64,000 nt of DNA. It comes from Periweissella cryptocerci (GTDB lineage: Bacteria > Bacillota > Bacilli > Lactobacillales > Lactobacillaceae). The notes beneath the pieces were generated by a model. That model saw only the letters and a program-made list of their open reading frames with translations, was not told the origin of the DNA and made no database searches. This document shows, in pieces, positions 18,405 to 27,614 of this stretch; within the stretch, counting starts at the first letter, position 1, and every line of letters begins with the position of its first letter. The position numbers and the translations under genes are program-made. Location of the stretch: positions 2,666,001 to 2,730,000 of the forward strand of contig NZ_CP037940.1 in assembly GCF_004358325.1 (NCBI RefSeq). Reading direction: 5' to 3'.

Positions 18405-18496
18405 AATTTATGTTAATTTGAACTTGGTTCAATGAGAGTTTTGAGTTTGGTGGTCGCTTTTTATTGTTACAAAATAAATGAAGCGGGGATTATCAT

Positions 18497-18790
18497 ATGA
18501 ATTCAAGTATTGCGATCCAAATTTTGCCAATTGTGGAAGATAAGAACGAAGTGATTCGGATTGTCGATGAAGTGATTGCTTATATTGATGGCACGGGAGT
18601 AAATTACCAAGTGGGGGCATTTGAAACGACGCTCGAAGGTGATTACGATCAACTGATGGATATTTTGAAAAACATTCCACTAGTTGGTACCAAGGCCGGC
18701 GCTGACTCAGTTATGACTTATGTAAAAATTAATTATCAAGCAGCCGGTGATGTCTTAACAATCGCCAAAAAGACCGACAAATATCGTTAA
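18497..18790 (+). CDS. Thiamine-binding protein (MTH1187/YkoF family)
   Basis: 97 residues, the usual single-domain length for the MTH1187/YkoF family. Landmarks are IQILPIVEDKNEV at the N terminus, YIDGTGVNYQVGAFETTLEG in the middle and the IPLVGTKAGADSVMTYVKIN strand. Members bind thiamine or a related pyrimidine in the cytoplasm; the exact role is uncertain. The TPP riboswitch directly upstream is strong support. No thiamine transporter gene lies next to it, so the riboswitch controls this gene alone. Ribosome site AGCGGGG about 8 nt upstream. Confidence 0.85.
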   Translation: MNSSIAIQILPIVEDKNEVIRIVDEVIAYIDGTGVNYQVGAFETTLEGDYDQLMDILKNIPLVGTKAGADSVMTYVKINYQAAGDVLTIAKKTDKYR

Positions 18791-18797
18791 TGCGAGA

Positions 18798-18832
18798 CAA
18801 CCCGCGACCTTAATTGGTTGCGGTTTTTTTAG
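18798..18832 (+). terminator. Rho-independent terminator
   Basis: ACCCGCGACC pairs imperfectly with GGTTGCGGTT, followed by seven T residues, after the thiamine-binding gene. Confidence 0.65.
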
Positions 18833-18866
18833 GAGTAAATACTGGAATGTTAGAGGCTCAATTACG

Positions 18867-19411
18867 TCTGACTTGGAATTTATAAAATGTGACGAGATGT
18901 ATGATGCCACTGCGTGCCTGAAAATCACATTGTGCACCGAAATGGAAGCACATGCCCAAGCTGCTTGCTTATGCCTGCGAACCGGTAACGCAAAACATCC
19001 CAGCATTTTGTTGCACAAAATACTGAATCTAATCCTAACGCGATTAGATTAGCCTTGCAGGCTGGATGTCTGTCTTGGGCAATTCGGGATAGCTGGCAGT
19101 CTAATGGCTAAAGCCAAAAGACTGCTCACATTTGTAGCTACGCTGGACAAATAAGGTCCGGTCGGCTCTACCCTCAGCGACAAACTCGACACGTGGTGTC
19201 ACGTCCCATTTCGGTGTAAAGTCTGCCGGCCACAAAGTGATTTTCAGTCACTCCGCTAGATAAACGTGGAATTATTGATTGCCACTAAACTGGTAGCGCC
19301 AAGGATTACAGCATATTACTAGTCAGACTGCCTGCTCAAACTAACGAAGAGACTGGTTCCAGACACGTAGTGGGAATCAATCTGAGACACACATCCAAAT
19401 TCCGCGCTAGA
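18867..19411 (+). repeat. Family I palindromic element with two extra modules
   Basis: Left end TCTGACTTGGAATTT at 18867, right end AAATTCCGCGCTAGA ending at 19411, so both termini are present. The central stem pairs 18918-18934 with 19231-19247 (one mismatch). It carries the ~110-bp module at about 18961-19071 and the ~38-bp module at about 19131-19166. The 18961 module is nearly identical to that in the family II copy at 53591. Confidence 0.87.
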
Positions 19412-19436
19412 AAAATTTTAACCAAAATATGACGCA

Positions 19437-19474
19437 GTTCAATTCCATGGTGTCGTTGGGATTGAACTTTTTTG
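19437..19474 (+). terminator. Rho-independent terminator
   Basis: GTTCAAT pairs with ATTGAAC with further inner pairing, then TTTTTT. It follows the family I element, so the element may lie inside a transcript. The stretch 19475-19774 is AT-rich upstream sequence without a gene. Confidence 0.65.
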
Positions 19475-19774
19475 ATTATCTTCAAGTTTTTCTAATTGTG
19501 TGGTTGTTTTTATAAATCCGAAAATTGAAAAATATAAGGTAAACCGGTGAAATTGTCAAAGCCGTAAAAACAACTATTTTTCTTGAATAGGCGTTTTTGT
19601 TCTTAAGAAGAAAATAGACCGTTCAGCGGTTGCGACTTTATAGCGTTAAGAAAGAATAATGCGGTTTAAGAAAATGTGAATCTAACGCCAATAAAAGGGT
19701 TAATATGTCCTTAAAAATGGGATTGAGAATTAATGTTTTCCAGCTAAGGCCATTGTTGGATAGAGGAGGGGCAA

Positions 19775-20443
19775 ATGATTGAAATACAAAGTGTATCAAA
19801 AATTTTTGGCGATAAAAAAATTTTGAATAACTTTTCAATGAATATTGGTGCAAATGAAATAGTTGGAATTGTGGCGCCAAATGGAACGGGAAAGTCAGTA
19901 CTTCTTGAGCTTATTATTGGAAAACTAAAACCGAACCAAGGTAGCATCTCGGTGTCTAATGAAGTGACGCACAATATATATTATCAACCGCAGTCGGACA
20001 ATTACCCGGAAAACATGAAAGTTAAAGAGGTTTTGAAGTTGTATGAGAACGTTTATGCATTGCATTATGACAAAAATATTTTTAACGACTATATAAATCA
20101 ATACGGTTTAAGTGAGTTACTAGATAAAAATGTGACGCAGCTTTCTGGTGGTCAACAGCGTAAATTAGGAATCGTATTAAGTTTATTATCGAATGCGAGT
20201 CTGTTAGTCCTTGATGAACCGAGTGCGGGGGTTGACCGAATTAGTATTAATACATTTCGTGTAGATTTAAAAAAAGTGAAGGGGTCGGTAATAATGACGT
20301 CGCATAATTCAGAAGATTTGTTAATATTATGCGATAAGTTGTTCTTTTTGAGGGATGGTCAAAGTGTAAAAGTGTTAACTAGTTCGCAGTTCACGCATTT
20401 TAATGAGGAGTATGACAAATTGTATGGGGGTGCCGATTTATGA
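19775..20443 (+). CDS. ABC transporter ATP-binding protein
   Basis: 222 residues, a single nucleotide-binding domain. Walker A is APNGTGKS at 34-41, the Q-loop region is YYQPQSDNYPENMKVKE, the signature is QLSGGQQRK, Walker B is LLVLDEPSAG and the H-loop is IMTSHN. It powers the adjacent permease (ATGA overlap at 20440). The one-ATPase, one-small-permease layout is typical of drug or bacteriocin-immunity exporters of the CcmA/BcrA kind; the substrate is unknown. The start has GAGGAGG 6-12 nt upstream. Confidence 0.93.
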   Translation: MIEIQSVSKIFGDKKILNNFSMNIGANEIVGIVAPNGTGKSVLLELIIGKLKPNQGSISVSNEVTHNIYYQPQSDNYPENMKVKEVLKLYENVYALHYDKNIFNDYINQYGLSELLDKNVTQLSGGQQRKLGIVLSLLSNASLLVLDEPSAGVDRISINTFRVDLKKVKGSVIMTSHNSEDLLILCDKLFFLRDGQSVKVLTSSQFTHFNEEYDKLYGGADL

Positions 20444-21168
20444 TACCAACTCTTGTTCGATTGGAATTCAATAAGGTGGTACGTAATCGCCGTTTTTTAA
20501 TTTTTACGATTGTGATTCCGACTTTGTTTTACGTTGGCTTGAAAATTTCTATGGGGCGAATTAACGGTTTTTCTACGGATTATTTGTTTTATATCTGTGT
20601 AATGTATGGCATGTTGGGCAACAATATCGTGACAATGAGCACACGCATTGCGAAAGAAAAAAACTTTTTCTTCAATTTGTATAAAACGACGACGTTTAAT
20701 ATTGTTCAAAATACAGTAGTGCAATTCATGACGCAGGCAATTTTAAATATGATTGTTAGTTGCTTGTTAGCTATAGTCGGCACATTATTTTTGAACTTAA
20801 CATTAAATTTACATTTGTTGTTGAACTGGTTCTTGGTTTACTTATTTTGCAACGTTTTCGTTTTTATTGGGGTTTTATGTGGATATGTGTTTGATTCAGT
20901 TTCTTTACAAACAATTACGAATCCCTTGTATATGGTTATTGTATTACTGAGTATGCCTGGCGGATTAGTTGCTATGTTGCCTGATTTTGTCCGCGATACT
21001 TACAATGTTTTTCCCGGGCATTTGTTGTGGCTCTTAGTAGAGCAAGTAGGTGAAAGTGAATTTTCATTCGTCACATTTTCTGAGTTGATTGGATACTTGG
21101 TAGCAATTTGTGTGGTAGCATCGGTCTTTCTAGTACTACGGCAAAAACAAGCGATGAGTAGAACATGA
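20440..21168 (+). CDS. ABC transporter permease
   Basis: 242 residues with about six predicted membrane helices, in the layout of ABC-2 type permeases: the first helix (FLIFTIVIPTLFYVGL) follows an amphipathic N-terminal segment, then five more, ending in LIGYLVAICVVASVFLVL. No extracellular domain. It overlaps the ATPase gene by 4 bp, so they form one exporter unit. No terminator of note follows before the guaC promoter. Confidence 0.85.
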   Translation: MIPTLVRLEFNKVVRNRRFLIFTIVIPTLFYVGLKISMGRINGFSTDYLFYICVMYGMLGNNIVTMSTRIAKEKNFFFNLYKTTTFNIVQNTVVQFMTQAILNMIVSCLLAIVGTLFLNLTLNLHLLLNWFLVYLFCNVFVFIGVLCGYVFDSVSLQTITNPLYMVIVLLSMPGGLVAMLPDFVRDTYNVFPGHLLWLLVEQVGESEFSFVTFSELIGYLVAICVVASVFLVLRQKQAMSRT

Positions 21169-21250
21169 AATTTGATAAATGAAAGGTCGTAAATTCAGAC
21201 TTATTAAACCATATAAACTATTTATTAATGAAACCCTATCATTTTCCGCT

Positions 21251-21305
21251 AATGTTCGTTAAAATAGTTATATAAAGTAAAAGCGTTCATTAATGTTCGC
21301 TTTTA
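21251..21305 (+). promoter_or_regulatory. Possible PurR boxes upstream of guaC
   Basis: AATGTTCGTTAAA at 21251-21263 and AATGTTCGCTTTT around 21292-21304 each differ by about one base from the inverted PurBox consensus (A-W-W-GTTCGG-W-W-W-T). A related half-site GCGTTCATT is at 21283. A similar box lies upstream of the secreted nuclease. Confidence 0.4.
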
Positions 21306-21350
21306 ACTGATAAAACAATCAAGTAATGAAAAATATGGGGATGATTAGCA

Positions 21351-22340
21351 ATGAATAATGCAATGAGTGTGTTTGATTACGAAGATGTCCAATTGATTCC
21401 AAACAAGTGTATTATCGAAAGTCGTTCGCAAGCGGAAACGTCAATCGAATTTGGGCCACGGACGTTCAAGTTGCCAGTTGTGCCAGCCAATATGCAAACG
21501 GTGATTGATGAAGCATTGGCTGAGCATTTGGCGAGTGAGGGATATTTCTATGTAATGCACCGTTTCAATCCAGCGGGGCGGTATGATTTTACGGTCGACA
21601 TGCAAGCGAAAGGGTTGTTTGCCTCAATTAGCTTAGGCGTTAAGGCAGATGATCGTGAGTTGGTTGAAAAATTTGCAGCGAACGGTATTACGCCTGAATA
21701 TATCACGATTGATATTGCGCATGGACACTCAGAATCAGTGATGGCGATGATTCAATTCATTAAAATTAACTTGCCTGAAACGTTTGTCATTGCGGGTAAT
21801 GTTGCGACGCCAGAAGCAGTTCGTGATTTAGAAAATGCGGGGGCTGATGCGACCAAGGTGGGAGTTGGCCCAGGAAAGGCTTGTATCACTAAGCTGAAAA
21901 CCGGCTTTGGGACAGGTGGCTGGCAATTGGCAGCACTGCGTCTTTGTGCAAAGGCAGCGAGAAAACCAATCGTGACGGATGGTGGAATTCGTTACAATGG
22001 TGATATTACCAAGTCAATTCGTTTTGGCGCAGACATGGTGATGATTGGTTCGTTGTTTGCGGGGCATGATGAAACCCCTGGTGAAATCGTGGAAAAAGAC
22101 GGCGAAAAATTCAAGACGTATTTTGGTTCCGCATCACAATTTCAAAAGGGTGAATATAAAAACGTCGAAGGTAAGAAGCTGTTTGTGCCATATCGTGGTT
22201 CGATTGATAGCACCTTGCGTGAAATGCGCGAAGATTTACAATCATCAATTTCGTACGCCGGTGGTCGCGAGTTATTAGATTTACGGCAAGTTGACTATGT
22301 GATCGTTAAAAATTCAATTATTAATGGTGATAGTTACTAG
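21351..22340 (+). CDS. guaC: GMP reductase
   Basis: 329 residues, the length of the short bacterial GMP reductases (IMP dehydrogenase/GMP reductase family without CBS domains). [15 protein letters not shown] holds the catalytic Cys178. The N-terminal [14 protein letters not shown] is a family signature, as is [20 protein letters not shown] (phosphate binding). The enzyme converts GMP to IMP with NADPH, feeding guanine nucleotides back to the adenine branch. Monocistronic; ribosome site GGGGATGA. Possible PurR boxes upstream suggest purine control. Confidence 0.95.
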   Translation: MNNAMSVFDYEDVQLIPNKCIIESRSQAETSIEFGPRTFKLPVVPANMQTVIDEALAEHLASEGYFYVMHRFNPAGRYDFTVDMQAKGLFASISLGVKADDRELVEKFAANGITPEYITIDIAHGHSESVMAMIQFIKINLPETFVIAGNVATPEAVRDLENAGADATKVGVGPGKACITKLKTGFGTGGWQLAALRLCAKAARKPIVTDGGIRYNGDITKSIRFGADMVMIGSLFAGHDETPGEIVEKDGEKFKTYFGSASQFQKGEYKNVEGKKLFVPYRGSIDSTLREMREDLQSSISYAGGRELLDLRQVDYVIVKNSIINGDSY

Positions 22341-22551
22341 TATACGTGTTCTGAGACTGCCTGATTTCGGTTAGACGGTTTTTGGCATGGGTGTAACTAA
22401 GCGACTTAGTTCAGGTGCGAAAATAAACTGCAAAATAATGAAAACGGTTTCTTCACATAATATTCCGAAATAAATCCTTGCTTCGAGTGGGTGTTAATCG
22501 TTATTATTAAATTAATCACATAAACTAATCTGACCCACGAGAGGACTGAAT

Positions 22552-22986
22552 ATGGCTACTGCAGAAGAACTATTTGAAGCATACTTCACTAATAATGCGA
22601 ATCACACGTTGGCATTGGCAACCGCAACTGCGGATGGCGTGCCCAATATTCGTCACATTTTTTATGCACCAAATCCAGAACAAATGAACCAATTTTACAT
22701 TGCGACGATTCACACTTCACCCAAAAACCATGAATTTGAGGACAATGATAAGGTTTCGTTCATTACACCAGTTAAGGAAGATGGCGTTGGGTATGTTGCG
22801 TCAAATTCAGCGGTCATTAAGAAGTCAGCTAAACAATTTTCTGAGATTGAACCACTTTTGGCGGCCCGTTTGCCTGAAGGGTTCCAATTTAAGGGTAACG
22901 ATGATGCGATGAACGTGTATGAAATTACATTTGCATCAGCGAAAGTTTCAGATCGGAACGGCGCTCAATTTCTGGAATTTGCTTAA
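22552..22986 (+). CDS. Pyridoxamine 5'-phosphate oxidase-like (split-barrel FMN-binding) protein
   Basis: 144 residues. The N-terminal helix is followed by LALATATADGVPNIRHIFY, typical of the split beta-barrel FMN/F420-binding family, then IHTSPKNHEFEDNDKVSFIT and a C-terminal strand pair. Many such small proteins are annotated as pyridoxamine 5'-phosphate oxidase family without proven activity; some are flavin or heme-binding. Monocistronic, ribosome site GAGAGGA, closed by a strong terminator. Confidence 0.82.
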   Translation: MATAEELFEAYFTNNANHTLALATATADGVPNIRHIFYAPNPEQMNQFYIATIHTSPKNHEFEDNDKVSFITPVKEDGVGYVASNSAVIKKSAKQFSEIEPLLAARLPEGFQFKGNDDAMNVYEITFASAKVSDRNGAQFLEFA

Positions 22987-23017
22987 GCGAACAGATATAA
23001 ATTAAAAATAAGAAATG

Positions 23018-23052
23018 CTGGTGTCGGATAATAATCCGATGCCAGTTTTTTG
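23018..23052 (+). terminator. Rho-independent terminator
   Basis: CTGGTGTCGGAT pairs with ATCCGATGCCAG (one wobble) and is followed by six T residues. Confidence 0.92.
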
Positions 23053-23236
23053 CGTACAACTGAAAATAATAAAAATTTGGTTTTTATGACTAAAACACGA
23101 ACGATAAGAACGTTCGCTTCTGTATTGTTCTGTTTGATATAAAAACTTAAATTAAAGATAACACGATTAAAAGGCTATACGAGTGTCTTTTGAATAACTT
23201 TTGCACGCTTTTGAGAAATGTGTACAAAATTAATCG

Positions 23237-23273
23237 TTGTCTAATGTTCGGTTAATGTGCTATATTATTTCTA
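23237..23273 (+). promoter_or_regulatory. Promoter with possible PurR box for the secreted nuclease
   Basis: TTGTCT at 23237 and TATATT about 18 nt on form a candidate promoter. AATGTTCGGTTAA at 23243-23255 in the spacer matches the inverted PurBox at 12 of 13 positions. A second GTTCG/CGAAC cluster lies at about 23097-23112. The leader from here to 23508 is long (about 240 nt); the frame at 23257-23454 inside it looks accidental. Confidence 0.45.
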
Positions 23274-23508
23274 CAAACGAAAGAAGATTTCACGCATGTG
23301 CGGTCAATGTTCGCGGGTTTTTGGTTCAGAATTGCAGATAAATAAGCATGTTTCGGCTTTTTGTCTATTAGTTGTAAATGCATGGAGTAAATGTTTTACC
23401 GTTTTAATACGATTTCTTGATAGTTACGGAGTAATACAACCTGATAATCTATGAGGCGTCGGGTTCTTAATAATCTAAATTCAAACATAAGGATATGGGA
23501 TATTTATA

Positions 23509-26500
23509 ATGCAAACTGGTAAGAAGAGTAATTGGCGTCATGTGTTAGGCACAACTGCTGCTTTAACGATTTTACTTGGTGGCTATGCAACACCAATTGT
23601 GGGGACTGCAACAACAGCTGTTTATGCGGCTGACGTACCAGCGCCAACATCAGCGACCGCAGCAATTTCGGTTAGCGATTTCATCAATCAAGCCAAAAAC
23701 GCAACATTAGGCACGACTTACACGATTACTGGCTACATTATCGGCTCATCAGCTTCAGCAACTGGATTGAACGCAACAACGAAAGCTGTCGCTTCAAATA
23801 TTGCGCTGGCTGACAGTCCTGATGAAACAAATATTAAAGAAAACGTGATTCCAATTGCGCTCCAAGCGGGCTCAGACGCACGGACAAACTTCAATGTCTT
23901 AGATCACCCTGAGTTGGTTGGCACAAAGGTAACGGTGACGGTCACTTCAGGTTCAAAGGGCTTCACATATTTCAGCACAGTTGGGATTCCGGCTGATGCG
24001 ACGGTGACAGTGACCGCAGGTGGCGACACGCCAGCAGTGGTGCAACCATCAACGCCATCGACACCAGCAACACCGACCGACGCAGCTGAGCTAGGGAACA
24101 TCGCGATTGCGGATGCTCGTAAGCTAACTGACAAAGCCCAAGCGGCAACGATTACCGGAACGGTCGTTGGTGTACCAGGGAGTTGGGGCGGTAAAGCCTT
24201 CTACGTTCAAGACGGAACTGCCGGCATTTACGTCTACACAACGACGGATTACAAGTTAAATGATGGCGATAAAGTTACTCTACATGGGCACGTTGAAGTT
24301 TATAACGGTACATTGGAATTCATGCCTGATAAGGCTACTAAAGCCACGGAACTTGGTACTGTAATCAAGGGCGAAACGCTTGATTTGGGCGACGCAACTA
24401 AAACTAACGTGAATGCGTCTGGCCAACAATCATTGGTTAACTTGAGTGCTGTGACAATTTCTGATGTGGCGACGTATGATACGTATGGTTCAGTTGGCTT
24501 TACTGCCACTGACAAAGCCGGCAAATCAATTTACGTACAATTAGACAATCGGACCGGCTCATCAATTGACGATTTCAGCACTTTTTATAAAAATGGTGAT
24601 GAAGTTAATTTGACGGGTGTCCTTGAAACGTTCAAAAATGCACCGGAATTACGATTGCGTAATTTGCAAGATATCCAATTCATGGATGCGACCAAACGTC
24701 CCGCTGAACTCGCCGCACCTAAGCTGATTGCTGACATCCAAGGTGCTGGTCAAACTAGTCCATATTCTGGCAAAACATTGCGCGGCGTGACGGGAGTTGT
24801 GACGTATCTTGATGGCACGACGAAGCTTTACATCCAAGATGCTGATAAGGATGCCGATCAAGACGACAGCACTTCAAACGGAATTATGGTAAAAGTTGCT
24901 TCAAATAAAGACTTTAAGCCGGGGGATGTTGTTTCCGTTGATGGGACTGTGAAAGAAACTTACGAGGCTGGTTATGATGATAAAGCGACAACTGATTTAA
25001 CGGTAACTGAAATTATTAATGCAACTGCAACTAAAACTGGTGATACAAAACCGGTACCTGCACCAGTTGTCCTCGATAAAGATCGCCAAATTCCCACGGC
25101 GACATTTGGCTTGGCTGGTCCTGGATTTAACACAAAAGCATATGAACCAGACGCCAAGAAGTACGCGATTGATTTTTGGGAAGCTGTTGAAGGGATGCGG
25201 GTTGAAGTTGATAATCCAGTTGCAGTTGGACCAACCAAAAATGGTGACACGTACACATTGCCTGAAAGCAAGTGGGACGAATACAAATTTGATAATAAGT
25301 TGACGAAAAAGGGTGGTGTACTCCTTACTAAGAATGATTCACACCCCGAATTAATTCAAATCGAGTCAACTAAATCAACCACATTTAACCAAGGTCAAAT
25401 GATTAGCAACAAAGTGATTGGGGTTGGTTACTACTCATACGGTTCATACAAAATTTCAGCGCAAGCCACTGATCTTAAACCAGTTACAACGAAGCTTGAT
25501 GTACAACCAGAAACAACTTATATTGCTAAAGATGATAGTAAGTTGACGGTGGCATCTTATAATATTGAAAATTTCTCAGCCGCAACTAAGACACCACAAT
25601 CACAAGTGGACAAGGAAGCAGCGCATATCGTTAATAATTTGAAGACGCCGGATGTGATTAATTTGATGGAAATTCAAGATGACAATGGTGAAACTGATGA
25701 CGGTAATGTGAGTGCGACTAAGACGCTCCAACGTCTAGTAGATGCGATCAAAGCAGCCGGTGGGCCAGAATATAAATTCTTGAACATCGATCCCGTCAAC
25801 AACAAAGATGGTGGTGCACCTGGGGCCAACATTCGCCCAGCGATGCTTTACAATCCAGCACGTGTGCAATTACGTGATGGCGCAGTTGCGGGCACAACTA
25901 ATCAAGCTGAAGATATCACGACTGATGGTCATTTGAAATACAATCCCGGTCGTATTTTATTCTCAGGCAACCTTGGTGATGGTACGCGGAAGCCGCTGGC
26001 CGCTGAATTCACTTTCAAGGGGCAAGATGTGATTGTGGTTGCGGATCACTTGAATTCAAAGACTGGCGACGAACCAACATTTGGTAAAAATCAACCAGCC
26101 CAACAACCTTCGGAAGTTAAGCGGGTTCAATTGGCAACACAAATTAACGATGTCTTGAGCAAAGCTGCTGCGGCGAAGACAAACGTTATTATGACTGGTG
26201 ATATGAATGATTACGATTTTTCAGATGCCGCAACGGCGCTTGAAGGATCAAGTATGACGGATTTGGTTAAACATTACGATATTACCGATCGCTCATCATA
26301 CATTTTTGATGGTAACGAACAAGTCCTTGATCATGTTTTCTTATCGAACAATTTAGTTGATTCGGCAGATAAATCAAAGGGTGATTACCAATTCGACATG
26401 GTGCACGTTAACTCGCCATTTGCGGATCAAGCATCTGATCATGATCCTGTACTTGTCCAAGTTGATTTGGCTAAGGCAGCCGATGCGACGTTGTCAACCG

Positions 26501-27039
26501 ATACTACAACACCAGACACACCAGCAAAGGGTGATGACACTGCTAACTCAAATACGGATGCCACAATACCAGACACGACCACAAAAACGGATGCCGATGC
26601 AAATGTTTTCTCAGCGTTTGACAAAATCGTGGCCGGTTTGAACGATAAGATTGATGCATTGAGCAAGCAAGTTACGAGTTTGACTGACAAACTTGTGGGT
26701 TACTTCAAACAACCCCAAGCGCCAAAGAAAACACCCGCACCTAAGCCTGCTCCAACGGCGAAAACACCAACTAAGAAGGTCGTTAAGCCAAGCGTCAAGA
26801 AAGTGGTTGCTAAGCGAAACACCAAGAAAATTGCCGGTGTTACAACTAAGGGCGCAAAAGTCACGGTATACAGTGCGCAAGGCAAGAAATTGGCAACAAC
26901 GAAAGCCAATACCAAGGGCAAGTTCACGCTTAAATTGAAGCACAAGATTACGAAGAAGGCTAAATTTAAATTGGTTATCAAGAACACCAAAGCAAACGGT
27001 GCGTTGACATTAACCAAAGCGATTAGGGCTACTAAGTAA
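23509..27039 (+). CDS. Large secreted nuclease (endonuclease/exonuclease/phosphatase domain)
   Basis: 1176 residues. A signal peptide spans 1-40 (basic start, TAALTILLGGYA core, cleavage after VYA). Two or more OB-fold-like nucleic-acid-binding modules follow (TYTITGYIIG; AATITGTVVGVPGSWGGKAF; LRGVTGVVTYLDGTTKLYI). The catalytic EEP domain is about 677-985: LTVASYNIENFS, NLMEIQDDNG, NIRPAMLYNP, VVADHLNSK, VIMTGDMNDYDFSD, VLDHVFLS and ASDHDPVLV carry the metal-binding and catalytic Asn, Glu, Asp and His residues. Next come a Thr/Asp-rich linker, a short coiled coil, a Pro/Lys-rich wall-binding-like linker and a C-terminal basic Ig-like repeat (GAKVTVYSAQGKKLATTKAN). No LPxTG anchor. Likely degrades extracellular DNA or RNA for nutrition. 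Confidence 0.92.
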   Translation: MQTGKKSNWRHVLGTTAALTILLGGYATPIVGTATTAVYAADVPAPTSATAAISVSDFINQAKNATLGTTYTITGYIIGSSASATGLNATTKAVASNIALADSPDETNIKENVIPIALQAGSDARTNFNVLDHPELVGTKVTVTVTSGSKGFTYFSTVGIPADATVTVTAGGDTPAVVQPSTPSTPATPTDAAELGNIAIADARKLTDKAQAATITGTVVGVPGSWGGKAFYVQDGTAGIYVYTTTDYKLNDGDKVTLHGHVEVYNGTLEFMPDKATKATELGTVIKGETLDLGDATKTNVNASGQQSLVNLSAVTISDVATYDTYGSVGFTATDKAGKSIYVQLDNRTGSSIDDFSTFYKNGDEVNLTGVLETFKNAPELRLRNLQDIQFMDATKRPAELAAPKLIADIQGAGQTSPYSGKTLRGVTGVVTYLDGTTKLYIQDADKDADQDDSTSNGIMVKVASNKDFKPGDVVSVDGTVKETYEAGYDDKATTDLTVTEIINATATKTGDTKPVPAPVVLDKDRQIPTATFGLAGPGFNTKAYEPDAKKYAIDFWEAVEGMRVEVDNPVAVGPTKNGDTYTLPESKWDEYKFDNKLTKKGGVLLTKNDSHPELIQIESTKSTTFNQGQMISNKVIGVGYYSYGSYKISAQATDLKPVTTKLDVQPETTYIAKDDSKLTVASYNIENFSAATKTPQSQVDKEAAHIVNNLKTPDVINLMEIQDDNGETDDGNVSATKTLQRLVDAIKAAGGPEYKFLNIDPVNNKDGGAPGANIRPAMLYNPARVQLRDGAVAGTTNQAEDITTDGHLKYNPGRILFSGNLGDGTRKPLAAEFTFKGQDVIVVADHLNSKTGDEPTFGKNQPAQQPSEVKRVQLATQINDVLSKAAAAKTNVIMTGDMNDYDFSDAATALEGSSMTDLVKHYDITDRSSYIFDGNEQVLDHVFLSNNLVDSADKSKGDYQFDMVHVNSPFADQASDHDPVLVQVDLAKAADATLSTDTTTPDTPAKGDDTANSNTDATIPDTTTKTDADANVFSAFDKIVAGLNDKIDALSKQVTSLTDKLVGYFKQPQAPKKTPAPKPAPTAKTPTKKVVKPSVKKVVAKRNTKKIAGVTTKGAKVTVYSAQGKKLATTKANTKGKFTLKLKHKITKKAKFKLVIKNTKANGALTLTKAIRATK

Positions 27040-27093
27040 TAAGTATTCTGTGACAGTATTTGTTTGGAATATGGGAATTAATGCTCTATTTCG

Positions 27094-27453
27094 TCTGACA
27101 TGGGATTGAATAAAATTGGCCACTGCGTGCCAGTAAATTACTTGGCGCACCACGCTGGAAGCGGCCTCCCAAGCCAAAGTGCGGTCTTGAGAGGTTCGGA
27201 CAAGCTGGGCTTCTAAGGAATAAATTCCTAAGAAGCCTCATCTTATCCTCAGCGGCGACATGTGTTGCACACATCTCACCCCAGTCGCGTGGTAAAGTCT
27301 GCGCCCGCCAAGTAATTTACCGCCACTTCGTTAGTTAGGTATAATACTCAAACTAGCGAAAACCGTTTTAAATCACAGACCTCAGTAGTATGGAAAAAAC
27401 ACTGACAATAGAACCTGAGTAATTCGATGATTGCAATGATAATCGCATGCTTA
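27094..27453 (+). repeat. Family II palindromic element
   Basis: Left end TCTGACATGGGATTG at 27094. The right end is degenerate (GATAATCGCATGCTTAA). The central stem uses CCAGTAAATTACTTGGCG with CGCCAAGTAATTTACCG. The apical hairpin reads GGGCTTCT...AGAAGCCTC instead of the GGAGTCT...AGACTCC found in other copies: two base pairs changed on both arms. Confidence 0.85.
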
Positions 27454-27460
27454 AAATTAA

Positions 27461-27496
27461 AGCCACTTCCTATATAACGGGAGGTGGCTTTTTTTC
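27461..27496 (+). terminator. Rho-independent terminator
   Basis: GCCACTTCC pairs with GGAGGTGGC, then seven T residues. It lies between a family II copy and a family I right-end fragment, and is the first terminator after the nuclease gene. Confidence 0.88.
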
Positions 27497-27498
27497 TT

Positions 27499-27544
27499 GC
27501 GTAGTGGGAATCGACCTGAGACACATATTTAAATTCCACGCTAG
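27499..27544 (+). repeat. Family I right-end fragment
   Basis: CGTAGTGGGAATCGACCTGA through AAATTCCACGCTAGA matches only the last ~45 bp of family I. The rest of that copy is gone, replaced on the left by the terminator and the family II element. Confidence 0.75.
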
Positions 27545-27560
27545 AAAAATTTTAGCCAAA

Positions 27561-27611
27561 TAAACCTGATTTCTCCTCAAGTATCATAAGGTTGAAATCA
27601 GGTTTATTTGC
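27561..27611 (-). terminator. Bidirectional terminator of the aminotransferase gene
   Basis: AATAAACCTGATTTC pairs with GAAATCAGGTTTATT; on the minus strand it follows the aminotransferase stop directly. Confidence 0.8.
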
Positions 27612-27614
27612 TAA

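Noticed and set aside
23257..23454. Frame of 65 codons upstream of the nuclease
   Set aside because: No ribosome site, starts inside the promoter region, unusual amino-acid composition, and ends just before the true gene.
27086..27274. A ~60-residue frame conserved in several repeat copies (also 6305-6499, 45795-45998, 60810-60998; another type at 1060-1245 and 18755-19018)
   Set aside because: Conservation follows from the DNA repeat itself. The frames run through palindromic stems, have no ribosome site, differ in length and reading-through, and are antisense to the likely transcript.
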